Below are positions 35,707-48,161 of a stretch of 64,000 nucleotides of DNA, in pieces (positions within the stretch are counted from its first letter, which is position 1; each line of letters opens with the position of its first letter). The DNA comes from Coriaria nepalensis (lineage: Eukaryota; Streptophyta; Magnoliopsida; Cucurbitales; Coriariaceae): the NCBI GenBank assembly GCA_027186245.1, contig CP114500.1, positions 4,970,001 to 5,034,000 on the forward strand, in the 5' to 3' direction. The notes beneath the pieces were generated by a model, which was not told the origin of the DNA, did not search any database, and saw nothing but the letters and a program-made list of their open reading frames with translations. Made by a program: the position numbers and the translations under genes.

Positions 35707-38700
35707 ATGATGAAAGGAAGAATCGCTGAACAGAAGCCAGAAGGTGTGGATGAAACAATACCCTTCAAGAATGTGCTGAGCAGAGAGTATCAAGGTCACA
35801 AGAAAAAGGTTTCTGCTTTCTACCTGTGACTCTTAACTCGTTGAAGATTGATTGATATCTTTTCCTTCTCAATTTCTTATTTCTTTCGGACGGGTAAATT
35901 TGTAGGTGCATTCGGTTGCTTGGAATTGCACGGGCACGAAGATCGCTTCGGGATCGGTCGATCAAACCGCGCGAGTTTGGCACATCGAACCTCATGGACA
36001 TGTAAGTATTTTTGTTTGATATTATCTGCTAACGTTGTATTGTTCATATTTCCCAGCTTCTGCAATATGTTTTCTTATGTTATGAGGATCGGTTTCTAGT
36101 TAGCCATGTTTCTGGAAATATTCAGTTCAGATAGGACCTTCCTTTTCGGTTTCTCAGCCATGTTTTCTTATTTATAGAGGGAGGTTGATGATGGGTAATT
36201 TCATAGTTGCAGAAAAGGTTGTCAGTGATTCAAAGTGTGGGATAGACAATAGAGAGAAGATTCACTTTGTACTTATGATAGAAAGAATTAGAGGTGAAAT
36301 GCAGCATTGATATGTAGAGAATTTGGGGGGGGGGGGGGGGGGTGAGGAATCCTTCTTTTCTATTCTCCAAAAACATCGCCCAGAAGAATATGAGATTTCA
36401 GGGAGACAAGTCCAGTGAAGCCTTCTTTAACCAAAAAAGTAATGGCCAGAAAAGGGGGGAAAAATCCTTGTATTCAACCTTTTTTCCCGAGTTTTCTTGA
36501 TTATGTTTTATTTTTTCCTTAAGGTTGTTTATGCTGGTAGTGTCGAACATTCACAAGGAAAATCATCTCTGTCCTTTGAGTAAGTTGATTCTGGATGAAT
36601 AATGCAGGGTAAAGTTAAAGACGTGGAGTTAAAAGGACACTCTGATAGTGTGGATCAGCTATGTTGGGACCCAAAACATACTGATCTTATTGCAACTGCA
36701 TCAGGCGACAAGACTGTTCGTTTATGGGATGCTCGAAGTAAGTTTTTATTTTTTTTATTTTTTCCTTTCGATTTTATGAAAGAAAAGGAAGACAAAACAC
36801 TAATCATTTACACTAAAATGGAAATTTTAGGTTGTAGTGGTATTGCCTAGTGCCTCTTCTTCATGGTCTCCAAAATACCTTAGTACTCTCTTTTACCATG
36901 CTTAGCAGTCGTCTTTAAGTTAAGAAAAATCTTTACATTGAAGATAAGAGTTATTTTTTTTGTTTTTCCTTACTCTGGGTTCACAGGTGGAAAATGCTCA
37001 CAGCAAGCGGAACTTAGTGGGGAGAACATTAACATCACCTACAAACCAGATGGAATGCACATAACTGTTGGTAATCGAGTATGTTTCAATTCCATGCACA
37101 TGCTAAGACCTCTGCATATTTGTAATTATTCTGGAAAAAAAATTGTTGCTCCAACCACTAATTTTTTACCACTTTAATGGTTGACCAATTGTCCTTCGTT
37201 GAGTTTATTTTATGTTATGAGATTTTACATTCTTATACTTAGATTTTGTTTGTAGGATGACGAACTAACAATATTGGATGTCAGGAAGTTTAAGCCAATT
37301 CATAAGCGCAAATTCAACTATGAGGTATTATTTACTTACATAAAAAGTTGGTAGAATTTGAGGTCATCATGGAGAACTCTGTTAACTTGACACTTAATTG
37401 ATGACTTTTGTCTGCTAAAGGATTAAGGCCATCCGCTTCATACTCTCATGTTTGCAAGTCTCTCAACTTTCCTGTACTGCTTTACATACCTAATGTGAAT
37501 CTGGCCTTATCAAAGCTATCTTGCGTAGTACTACAAGCTTCTCAGTCTCCTCTTTGGCTTTGTGATTTAGTACTTCATGCTTGTGTCCTTAGTTAATTTA
37601 GTTTATGTTACCAATGTAAAGTTGAATGAGACTGCTATTCATATGCCTGCCTTATGTTGCATCTCAGATCACTCTCATTCTCTCTACACATCAAATTCTT
37701 CTCTTAATATTAGGCCTTTTTCAGGTAAATGAGATTGCATGGAACATAACAGGAGAGATATTTTTCCTCACAACTGGCAATGGTGACTTCAACTTTTGTT
37801 CAGGGATTATGTTTTCTATAATCCTGATATCATTATAGTAGCAGGCACTAAATTATCCGATCTTGTTTTCAGGTACTGTAGAGGTTCTAGCATACCCCTC
37901 CCTTCAACCACTTGACACTCTCATGGCTCACACAGCAGGTTGCTATTGCATTGGAATTGATCCAATTGGCAGGTTGTACAAAAGTTTTTTTTTTCTTCTT
38001 TGCGGTTATTTCCTTTGACCGTTAAATTAGTAGTATACACACCAAAAATCATCTAATCCAACTCCTCTCAAATACGCCATTTGTTGAGGAGAATCTACAC
38101 CTCCATTCTTAAAGTAAGCATGTGAATGGAGGCTGGGACCCCTCCCCCATCCCCCAATTCTCTTCTCTCTACGGGTTCAGCAAAAAAACTTATTTATGGC
38201 AAACAAGTTTTAAAATCTGCATATATAATACTTTTAAGTGGTATAGTTTGCAAAAATTAAAAATACGGGAACACTGAATATATATTACAAAAACAAAGAT
38301 TTTGGGAGTTATATTTTTGAAAATACCAAACAAAATATTTGATAAAAAGAATGGCAGACAAATATGGACACTATTAATAAAGTTTAGGGAATATTTTATA
38401 AATCCTATGTAATTAGGGTAACTTTACAATTTTGGGAAAGGAGAAGCTGGGCAATGCCCTCCCTTGTATCCGCCCCCCCTGCTTCTCTCCTACAAGGCAG
38501 TTGTGCACAGGCACATTTGAGAGGAGCTATATTCTGTATCCATAGAAGTCTTTACACCTCATCTATGTGCTATTCTCATTGTATTTGCTTTCTCAAGCTT
38601 TTATTTTCCTTTTATTGTGTGCATTAATGCAATCTGTTGTTCATTGTATGTACTGTAACAGATACTTTGCAGTTGGAAGTGCTGATTCCTTGGTCAGCCT

Positions 38701-39379
38701 TTGGGATATCTCCGAAATGCTCTGTGTGCGAACATTTACTAAACTCGAGTGAGTTTTCTCTACATTTTCCCTCAAGATATATCTCATCTTCTCATAACCC
38801 TTCTTCCTCCTAGTTATTATATCTCGATTTCTTTAAGGTTTTTTTTTTTTTTTTTTTTGGGAATATATTTTCCCTTTAGATTTAAATAAGGGACTTTGAT
38901 ATTTTCTTCAGGTGGCCAGTCAGGACGATAAGCTTCAATTATACAGGAGAGTATATTGCTTCTGCGAGTGAAGACTTATTTATTGATATTGTAAGTAGAT
39001 ATATTTTTGAAATGGTTTGATCTGACACAATGGATTAACAAGCTGATAACAGTAGTGGCTCAATGAAACAGTCAAACGTCCAAACTGGAAGAACAGTGCA
39101 TCAGATTCCATGTCGAGCAGCAATGAACAGTGTAGAATGGAATCCAAAATACAATTTACTTGCATATGCAGGAGATGACAAGAACAAATATCAGGCTGAT
39201 GAAGGTACTATGGATTTCTCATTCCAGTTTTTTATTTAACATTATAATAATATACAATGTGCTTAGTGAAGGTAGATTAGTTACTTGTCCACTTTTTTTC
39301 TTTCTATTTTTTATTTTTTATTTTTTATTTAATTTAATTTTCAGGTGTGTTCAGAATATTTGGCTTTGAAAGTGCCTAG
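35707..39379 (+). CDS. THO3: THO complex subunit 3 (TEX1), WD40 protein
   Basis: Subunit of the nuclear THO/TREX complex, which couples transcription to mRNA export and, in plants, small-RNA production. Exons: 35707-35808, 35906-36001, 36608-36737, 36987-37078, 37256-37324, 37725-37782, 37873-37972, 38662-38748, 38912-38990, 39072-39204 and 39345-39379 (TAG). All junctions are GT-AG and the sum is 981 nt, 326 residues. WD40 signatures are clear: SREYQGHKKKVHSVAWN, GSVDQTARVWHIE, LKGHSDSVDQLCWDPKH, SGDKTVRLWDAR, YFAVGSADSLVSLWDIS and NSVEWNPKYNLLAYAGDDK. The start chosen is the first of two adjacent ATGs; the second would drop one residue. Length fits the family. Confidence 0.96.
36325..36342 (+). 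repeat. Homopolymer of 18 G in THO3 intron 2
   Basis: An uninterrupted G18 run in the transcribed strand of an otherwise AT-rich intron. It is able to form G-quadruplexes and is prone to sequencing-length error. Confidence 0.9.
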
Positions 39380-40704
39380 AATCCAAAATGGGGGCAAGCT
39401 AAGCTGCACACTTTGTTTTTGAGATGGGATTTACCGGTCTGTTTCTTGTAATCTTATATGCGTTTCTTGTTTCATGTTGGAACAGAAATATCAAGACGAG
39501 TGGTACATTTCAAAGTTTTGTGCAAGCTTTACTTGTTTAATTTATGAAATCTTATCGATTTGCCTGCTCTTGTTGGTAGAGGGAGCCAGCAACTCCACGT
39601 CAAACCTTCCTTAAACGACCCAAAACAATCCATCCCTGGGTGATCATATAGATAATTAAGTCATTTCCACAGTTTAAATTGTATATGTTTCCTTGGCAAG
39701 TTTACAGCTCGAGATGTTTTCCTACTCGTTTTCCAGCACAATTTGTAAATGTTAACTTCCTACGAGGCTTTTTCACTCTCGACACTAGAACAAGTGAAAT
39801 CAAGATTTTTGACCCACATCGTAGCACCTCCTCGCTGCTCTTCTCCGACTGCTACTGAGTTCGCCACTCAGAGGTAAAGAACTATTAGTATGAAGCTTAT
39901 CTCTCCACACATTTGCTTCGAACTCCTCTCTGAAATTTCTGGAAAAGGTGTGATTTCAGCAGATTCAGCTAAACTTGTTCATTGAATCTGAACAGTTTTT
40001 CTTTTTTGTTGATTCATTTTTGAATTTAAGGATTACGAACCGTAGCGATGGAGTTTAACTCTGATCAGCGATGGTTGTAATGTTTAATCACAAAACAATC
40101 TTATACCCCTCTTTTGAAATCAATGAAACAAAAAAGTAGCGTCTTGAAATACTCACCTTCTAGATCCACCCATTCTGTGAACAAAATAGCTACTTTAGAT
40201 CACAGCCATGCTCTCACATTGAAGTTGACGCGTCGCATAGTCCCCTCCCTCACAATCGCTTTGTTTAAAACCATATTCGTGAAAGAAGTTAATTAAAAAC
40301 TACTAAAGAATTCAATTGAAGGGTGATTCAAAAATCTATTTACAGTAAATTAGTTGGCAATATTTTTAAAATAAGTTAATTTCAATTATTTGAAATCCCA
40401 TGAGAAGAATTGGCATTTCAGTAATTCTAAGTAACATCTCACAGCAGACAGCAGTCCCACGGGGTGGACACAGACAGGGGAGCTGTTCGGTTGGGGACCG
40501 CTTGGGTGTGCAACTCTGATTCATTGCAGACAAATTCTCACTCTATCTCTTTATGGTCACCAATATACACCATAACACCTCACCTTCCCTTTTCTTCTCA
40601 CCTCTTTCTTCTTACCTTTTTTCTTCCTCTCTATCCATCTTTTCCCCCTTCTTTCTAACCGAAACCACTTTCTTCTCTCCAATTCAATCACTAATAGAGC
40701 AACA
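39380..40704. other. THO3 3' region and EPFL9 upstream region
   Basis: THO3 3' UTR to roughly 39550, then non-coding DNA. A CT-rich leader-like stretch lies at 40560-40690, just before the EPFL9 start. No TATA box or extra gene could be assigned. Confidence 0.5.
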
Positions 40705-41084
40705 ATGGCAAAAGCTACGACCCCCACATTTCCTTTTCTATTATTCTTAACCTTAATATTTGCTCCATATATCATACAAGGTCATAATATTCTAACACAT
40801 AATAGCTCTTTATCTCATTACCTGATGTTGTGTTCCTTTGTTACTTATTTTTTTTTTTGCTTTGGATTACAGGACTCACAAGTATAGGTCGGTTCGAACT
40901 TCTCGAGGGAGCCGTGTCTGAGTTTCGTTCATCGAGGAGATTGATGATTGGATCGACTGCACCAACATGTACTTATAATGAATGTAAAGGGTGCAAATAT
41001 AAGTGCAGAGCTGAGCAAGTACCAGTTGAAGGTAACGACCCAATTAATAGCGCATATCACTATAGATGCGTTTGTCATAGGTAA
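40705..41084 (+). CDS. EPFL9: EPIDERMAL PATTERNING FACTOR-like protein 9 (STOMAGEN)
   Basis: Secreted cysteine-rich peptide made by inner leaf tissue that promotes stomatal formation by competing with EPF1/EPF2 at ERECTA-family/TMM receptors. Exons are 40705-40780 and 40873-41084, GT-AG, 95 residues. Residues 1-26 form a hydrophobic signal peptide. A basic, Glu-containing pro-region follows, and the mature peptide begins at I51 (IGSTAPTC). It is exactly 45 residues, ending VCHR. Six cysteines at 58, 63, 66, 70, 91 and 93 match the three-disulfide STOMAGEN pattern, and the diagnostic EQVPVEGNDPINSAYHYR is intact. Changes such as K64 and K67 are conservative. No defect was seen. Confidence 0.96.
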
Positions 41085-41186
41085 GGGCCATTCAATTATT
41101 TGCTAATGAAGTTAGAGACTAAATTAGTCAATTTCAATTTGGGATTTTATTTCCATATCTGATGTTAGGGCGGAATACTCTGCATC

Positions 41187-41218
<32 letters not shown>

Positions 41219-41888
41219 GTAATAACTATTTAGCAGTTATGGGATTGGGGATTAATTTTCCATTTTGTCAAATAAATTTTTAAAATTATTGGATTATAAA
41301 TAAAGAGATGCAATAATTTAAGTTAAAATAATGTAAATAATAAATTTTAATTAAATAAAATTAAAGTAATTTTTTACCTTTTTAATTAAATTTTTTAAAT
41401 TTTTTTTATTTAAAATTTAATAATTTTAAATAATATAAATTAACTTATTTAATAAAATTACAGATTAATAACCTCCGAACCCAGCAGCCATGTATTGCCA
41501 TAATAATTTCTCCATGTTCAAATTAAGTTCTATCTACTTTATAAATGCAAAGTAAACCTATTCATGTTCTTAGAGTTCTATCTACTTCGTTTAGGTATCT
41601 AAAGATATATCTTGTGTTTCAGGCTGTAATTTGGTATGCTAACTAATAAATATATCTTTTCCATATATTGTAATTATACATAGAACACCTTCTTTTTTTT
41701 TTTTTTTCTTTTTTTTTTTTATACCTTTTATTAAACTTTTTCAATAATAAATCCTCCCTCCTCTGTACAAATTAATTTAAGATTTTAAAATTTACTCTAA
41801 AGTAATTTTATTTTATTTTTAACCCCAAATATTTTTTTTATACTTTTAATTCACTTTATTTTTCAAATCAATTATCTATCTCTACACT

Positions 41889-42365
41889 TAGAGGTGGCAA
41901 AATGGGTTAAGTCAGCACGAGTACGCACAACACGGCACGACCCTTTTGTGCTCGTTTGAGACACGGGCCCAAGCCTCCTAATCTTAGTGATTGTTTCTCT
42001 GAAAATCATTTGTATGTTAAAAATTTTTCGATTAATGTAAGATCTTGTTTTAAAAAAATAATATTTATCACAGTTTATTTATAATTTTAATTATTAATGA
42101 TACAAATTTATAATTTACTAAATAATAATTATTAAAAACGATTAATAATATACAAAATATGTATTACATTATTAATTTTTACTAATCACTTTAAAACTAT
42201 TTTTTTTATTTTAAATTAATTTAAAAAAAAAAAAAAAACAAGCATTCGAACTCACATGTTGAAACGGGCCCACAAGCTAAAATAGGCATATGGGCCTAAA
42301 CGAGCTCATGGGTCGGTACGATCCCACAGGCCGGCACGACACGTTAATGGCTTTTATTGCCTCAT
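41889..42365. repeat. Degenerate hAT-like non-autonomous element
   Basis: The left end AGAGGTGGCAAAATGGG is typical of plant elements with ends of this kind. The right side carries GGCCGGCACGACACG and ends near TTTTATTGCCTC, partly complementary to the left end. The interior repeats GGCACGAC and GGGCCCA motifs in both arms. No target-site duplication was found, so boundaries are uncertain. Confidence 0.4.
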
Positions 42366-42722
42366 AAAAAAGCCTCGATAGACTTCTTCATAAAAAGAGA
42401 AGTGTGATGTTTCCCTTTACCCTTTTTTAGAACCTTTTGACTCATATGTTGAATCTTAAGATAAAAATTAACTAAGCGAAAAGAATTATATAGATCATGG
42501 TTAGAGAGTGAGCGCTTGGGTAAGAATTATATAAATTTTTGGGTATCTTATATTTTATTAGACGTTGTTGGAGGTAATATAAGCCCGTGTTAAATGGTGA
42601 CTCATAATGAGAAGACTCACTTTAACTCTTATAAATTGGCTAGGTCACTCATCTTTACCGATAATTCTAGCATCTCGTCTTATTAAGTCATCACATAAAA
42701 TTTTATCAAGATAAAGAGATAG

Positions 42723-42843
42723 GACTAGATCCAAATAATTCGTTACATGAGTTCGGATTAAGAATCATTCTATAATCGATTATCGACTAGATCCAAATAA
42801 TTTGTTACATGAGTTCGAATTAAGAATCTTTCTATAATCGATA
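42723..42843. repeat. Tandem duplication, 62-bp period
   Basis: GACTAGATCCAAATAATT...CTATAATCGAT occurs at 42723 and again at 42785 with three or four differences. Confidence 0.85.
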
Positions 42844-43743
42844 GAGAACTAAAGTATGTTTTCTTTAACTTATTGTTTAATCCCTATCTCGTTTCTAGGT
42901 ATATAACATTTCTAAGGCTTGACTCAAACTCGTGAGATTAAGACTACAGTTGTACACTATCAAACTTGATCAGTTATCAAAATGAACGGTTCTATTTATT
43001 TACATAACTAATATTTTTCATTACTTAAAAGGAACACCACACAGCATTAATATATATCATCATTCAGAAAAGGAAAAATAAAAAGAAGCAGAAAACGGCA
43101 GAAAAGAAGCAGCAGTTCTTAGATGCGTTGCAGTTTGTGACCGCAGGTCTCTAACCCTTTATAGGAGACAAGACTGTCAGTTTTAACATTTTGTGTTCTT
43201 CTATACTTAAATGTATTATCCTTTAACTTGCTCATTCTGTATTATATATGTCTCATTTGTGAATTGGGCATCACCTCGATCTAAAGAATCTTTCATGTAA
43301 TTTATATTACACAAACACCTGCAGACCAGTAATAGAGCGTTCATTAAAGCTTGACTGAACTCCACCACTACATTACCCTTTTCTCTATTATCTTATATTA
43401 TTAAAAGTTGGTAAGAGAAATGATAAAAAAAATTATTTGATTCAATGGGCCTAGTCAGAATCACACCACTGCCAACCTGGGATTCTTCTTCTCTTGGCCA
43501 AAAAAAAAAAAAAAAAAAAAACTTGGAATTCTTTTAATAAGTTTCATTTTCTTTTCAATAATTATAATAAATTTCAAATTCTAAATTTGTTTTTTTTTTG
43601 CCTTGAACAGTTAATATGCAACAGAAGCTTCTATGTTTGGTTTAGACCTAAAAATTACATGAGCCCAATATAAGCCAGAAATTATGGCAGACAGAAAGGC
43701 GACAGATAAGATAAACTAACAATCCTAATCACTCTAATTAAAT

Positions 43744-43784
43744 ATTTTTATTTTTATTTTTATTTTTATTTTTATTTTTATTTT
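43744..43784. repeat. TTTTTA microsatellite
   Basis: About seven consecutive ATTTTT units. Confidence 0.9.
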
Positions 43785-44285
43785 CTTTTCTCTTTTTTAG
43801 AAGAAAAAAAATAATAGAAATGCACTCATACATGACAGCTAGTTACAACGCAACTAAAAATCTAAGTATATCGAGTTTTACTATTAAATTGATTGATATA
43901 ATATGATATGATCGATCTTAATTAGTTATAATAGTGTCAAATAAAATATATAATAATACTAATCTAAAAATTAGAGAAGAATAAATATAAAAATAATAAT
44001 TAAAAAAAAAAGGAATAATAACAATATATAACAAACACAATAAAATAGAATACAAATATGAAAAATAAAATAAATAATAAAAATAAATCAACAAAATATT
44101 ATTATGATTTACATCACCATAAATAGTTATTAAGTTATCTTACATGTTGTGGTAGGCACATTTACATACTATATATTGTTTACAACAAGAGTGAGGAGTG
44201 AATCATTGATATCAGAGTTTCATTACCGAAACTGCAGTTTAACTAACATTTAGTGTTGGTCTGTTATACTGTTTCTGCCTCTAAA

Positions 44286-46348
44286 TTAGGTCTTCAGAAT
44301 GCAAGCTTTTAAGTTGGAGCCGAAACTAGCTGTGTAATTGGAATGCTGTTGCTGCCCAACTCCCATTTGTACAATACTCTGCAAGTCATCCTCGCCAAAT
44401 TTTGTGTACTATTTACGATTAGAGAACATGGAAAAGAAAAAGGAAGAAAAAAAAAACAAAAACAAAAAAGAGTTAGGTAAATTACACAAAGAAACTGGAA
44501 CTGATTAGGGATTGAGGAATTGATGCAGATGAAAATGGAGGCAAACAAAAGTAGGAGTGGACCTGAATCCATTACTACCTGACTAGCACTTGCAGTTGTA
44601 ATAAATCCATTGATTTGTGGTATTAATTGCATTCGATAATGATTCTCATGTACTGTCGCAGCGTTTAATGGATTGAACGCTCAGCAATTTTCCATTTGAC
44701 CGTTTAAAATTCCGTTTTGGAGGAGAGGATTTGGCCGTGACTGGTGGCTGTAAAAACTGTTACCCGGCGTTGAATCTAGACAAGGCAAGGAGGGGCTGCT
44801 TGATTGATACAGCTGAGTAAAAGTCATCAGAAAGTACTAAAAGAAGAAAAAAAAAAAGAAAAAAAAAAGTGGTTCCACCCAATTTGGTAGAAAAGTTGAA
44901 AAAGAAACATTACTTCTTTTGAGATTAATAAAGCATCATCCCCATTACAATCAAGATTAGTATTTACAGAAGCCAGCTTCATAGAAAGGAACTGCATGCA
45001 ATAATAAAAAAAGGAATTAGAAAAAGAAGAATAAAAATGAATCATTGCATATTTGATATGATCATTGTATCATCTTACCTCCACCTGACGTTGCAATGAC
45101 TGGACGTAATTTATAATCTCGTCAAGCAAAAGTGCTTTTCCAGTCACCTAAATTGTCATAGCCTTAGATCAAAAGCTAAAAACCTAGAAAGCCAGCATTT
45201 TTTGTTGTTGTTGTGGGAATACCTTATTGCAGCCAGGTACTGTATCTTGGAGAACTTTCATTCGTTCGCTAATCTTCTCTCTTCTGACCTAGAGCAAATT
45301 ACACATTGAAGAAGTCAACGCGAAAAACTCAACTTAAAACACGAGAGAATGAAGTGAGAGAGAGAGAGAGAGAGAGATTCTTACTCTTTCTGCAAGACTA
45401 TGGCTATCAGTAGCTTGACCCCTTCTTGCTCTAACATGAATGTAGTCCTTCGGAGCTTCTAGAGGCTTGGGGCTTGATTTTGTTTCTTTGTCCTTTTCAT
45501 CCTCTGCAGCAGGACCAGTATTCTCCTCTGCTTTCATACAGCTTATTCCCTTCTGATTTTGATCTCTTCCGTTACCTTCACTTACCCTGTAACGCTTTTT
45601 TGCACTTGAATTATGATCAATTTCACCCACCTAAAATGAAAAGGAGACATGATTATTAATTAATATCACCTAAATTTAAAATTGTTCGAACTTATCAGAA
45701 CCTCTCAATTACCTTGGTTATATTAACAGATGGGGACGAGGGAACTAGCTCTTTCACTTTTCCTTTTGGGACTCCTTTCCTCTTTCTCGAATTCAAGTCG
45801 TTGGAAGATTTCAGCGACGTCGTTTCACCTCCAGCCGGAATTTGCTCGGAGAGTGTGGATTCCTCTGGAAAATTATTATTATTTGATCCAAGGGCTTGAA
45901 GCGAAGGAGTGCTTGAAACACGAGCAAGCTTGCCATTAGAAGCCATTAATGGGTAAGATCCGTAAGGCAGCGATAATTCACTGCAATTCGACCCGAATCC
46001 GGTTGTGGTCCGACAATTTAAATTCCTGCTGCCAAATCGAGAGAATCTTGCCGCCCTCTCTTCAAATCCAGGATCAGCTGAGAATTCTTCAACGCTAGTA
46101 GAATTCAGTGGGGCCGGCATTGAGGTTTCTATGCTCGGCATGCTTTCTCTAACCGGAAAATTTATTTTCGGTGGAGGAGGAGGAGAAGAATTTCCCAAAT
46201 TTCCTATCAACTCCCTGATCAGGAAGCCCCCATTGGAGATTTTATTAGAAAAGATTGAATCGTAGTGGTTGCTGATCTTGTCAGAGTTTGGATTGAGAAA
46301 GTAATCGGAGGAAGAATTGAGCTCAGAATTGGGTTGGATTTCTTCCAT
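44286..46348 (-). CDS. bHLH transcription factor (bHLH62/74/78-like) with an in-frame TGA near the C terminus
   Basis: Exons in transcript order: 46348-45713, 45630-45385, 45288-45223, 45147-45079, 44991-44914, 44812-44579 and 44408-44286 (TAA). All are phase-0 GT-AG junctions, 484 codons. The bHLH domain is about residues 284-338, split over exons 2-4 as usual for this subfamily ([39 protein letters not shown]). H289, E293 and R297 give the E-box-reading H-E-R pattern. Residues 340-350 continue the typical [10 protein letters not shown]. In exon 6, codon 409 is TGA (44683-44681) after GQMENC, yet the frame goes on to the family-typical C terminus ([16 protein letters not shown]) in exon 7. 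As read, translation would stop at 408 residues with the bHLH intact. This could be a true truncation, an allele or a sequencing error. Confidence 0.85.
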
Positions 46349-46592
46349 GGCGGAAGCAATAAGTTGCTGCCTCGAATCGCAGAGTTTGCGAAAAACTCGT
46401 TCTCCATGACTGTACTGTAAGAATGGAGATGAATCTAGCGAAGCAAGTTATGAGGAGAGAGAGAGAGGAGAGAGAGGGAAGAGAACAGAACAGAAAGGGG
46501 AAGGGAATGATGGGTAGTGAAGAAGTTAAATAAACGAGAAAAAGAAAAAGAAAAAGAAAAGGAAATTAAAATGATGGTTTGACCATTTTATC

Positions 46593-46608
46593 CATGCATG
46601 CATGCATG
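46593..46608. promoter_or_regulatory. Tandem RY repeat (CATGCATG) upstream of the bHLH gene
   Basis: Four CATG units give overlapping copies of the RY element CATGCATG, bound by B3-domain seed regulators of the ABI3/FUS3/LEC2 class. It lies about 245 bp upstream of the start codon. It could also be a chance short tandem repeat. Confidence 0.45.
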
Positions 46609-48111
46609 TAAAATTTTTCCTCTCTCTCCGTAAAAGGCGGAAACTGGGGGATTTGCCGGGCCTTGGACTGACTGGTTCATCATCTCCTTCCTCTGACCTC
46701 TATCCTCAATCAGTATACTAACTACTACGCCACTGCTGTATCACTTACTACACACATTAGGTTCCGTCTGTGGGCTGGGAAGGTGCTGCTGTTTGCAGTG
46801 TTTTTAACTAATACATTATATTGTATTTTTCTGTGGAGAATTTGTTTTTGTTTTATAATATGTTTTATTACCTATCCTTGTTCCGACAACAACTACTATT
46901 TAATGTTTTGACCGTTCCAACAGTGATTGGTGGCAGTATTTTAGACTTGAGAGGTTGTTTGGGAAAATTTTGGAGAAACAAAAAAAATAAGGTAAAAAAA
47001 AACAAATTTAAATTATTTAAGAGACTATTTTAAAAATAATAAATTACTTTTCTAAAATTTATAAGTCGGATTAGATTAATAATTTAAAAAAAATTGAGAA
47101 TTAATTATTATTTAAATTTGAATTTTTTATTATAATTATAAAATTTTTGAATATTTATTATAATTTAAATTGAAATTTTAAATATTTATTATAATTATAA
47201 AATATTCTACAAATTTTTAATGTTTATCCTCGTTTTCCTTATTTTTTTTAAATATTTTTTTTGGCTTTTTAATAATTAGCTTAGATTTTATTTGAGAAAT
47301 CGGAGAAAGTAGTCTTCCGTCAAGCCATGATGTTACACTTACAACATAAGAAGGAACAAAGTGAAAATGCAGAAGCAACAATCATCCATTACCAACGCAA
47401 GCATAATGGGGATCTAGATCTCAATTCCAAGTTAAAGGGAAATTAGCTATATACATATGTGTATAGATAAAATGGAATAGTAACATATTGTCAGGGTTGG
47501 AAGATGAACAAACTTTCTTATAGCACAGGACCAAGGATTCAGAAGCATATTCAATGTCAGGGGTGTACATATAAAGCAAATGTGCAGGAGAATAGAGATA
47601 TGCCAATTTACACAGACATTAGTGATCTTATGTTTGGGTGGTTTACGTATTTTAGAAAGAGATATAAATGATGTGACTTGACTATGTATATAACATGAGT
47701 ATTTACCATTAACTATGAAGGTGAAAGGGGAGAAAATACATATTTATAACATGAGTACTTTAACTATTTAGTAACTATGAAGGTGAAGAAACGAAAGCCT
47801 ACGTGATTTGGCCTGCTTAAAAATCATGTGTCTAATTTTTTCTTCCTGAGCCACGACGGGCCCACCTCAAATTAGAAAAAACCATTTTACCTGTCACGGG
47901 TTGGACTTCTACTTTGCTTTTACACTCGCCTAAACAAAACAACGTTCATTATCCACTTAGTATTTTTATTCTTATCTGGCAGTGGCCGAACATTTATCTA
48001 ATATAAATATAAAAGCCAACCCGCCCCAACTTTCGAGCCTAGGTCCGAGGTCCGTTATCCCAAAACGAATCCAAATCCGATCCAAACTCCGAAGTTGTCC
48101 CTTCTATACTG

Positions 48112-48118
48112 TATAAAT
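48112..48118 (+). promoter_or_regulatory. TATA box of the DUF760 gene
   Basis: TATAAAT lies 50 bp before the chosen ATG, leaving room for a start site near 48145 and a very short 5' leader. Confidence 0.55.
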
Positions 48119-48161
48119 CCCACACCTCTATCTTCCCAGTTTTACTTCAGTAAATATCTCG

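Larger units (their letters stand above)
41085..44285. other. Large gene-free AT-rich region
   Basis: About 3.2 kb between EPFL9 and the bHLH gene. Contains long T tracts (about 41190-41218 and 41692-41720), an A tract near 43500-43522, a degenerate transposon relic and tandem repeats listed separately. No coding block was found. Confidence 0.7.
46349..48161. other. Shared upstream region of the bHLH and DUF760 genes
   Basis: Divergent promoters. The bHLH side has a GA-rich leader at about 46455-46490 and an AAAAAG-type run at about 46540-46560. The middle (46960-47280) is AT-rich. No gene was seen. Confidence 0.55.
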
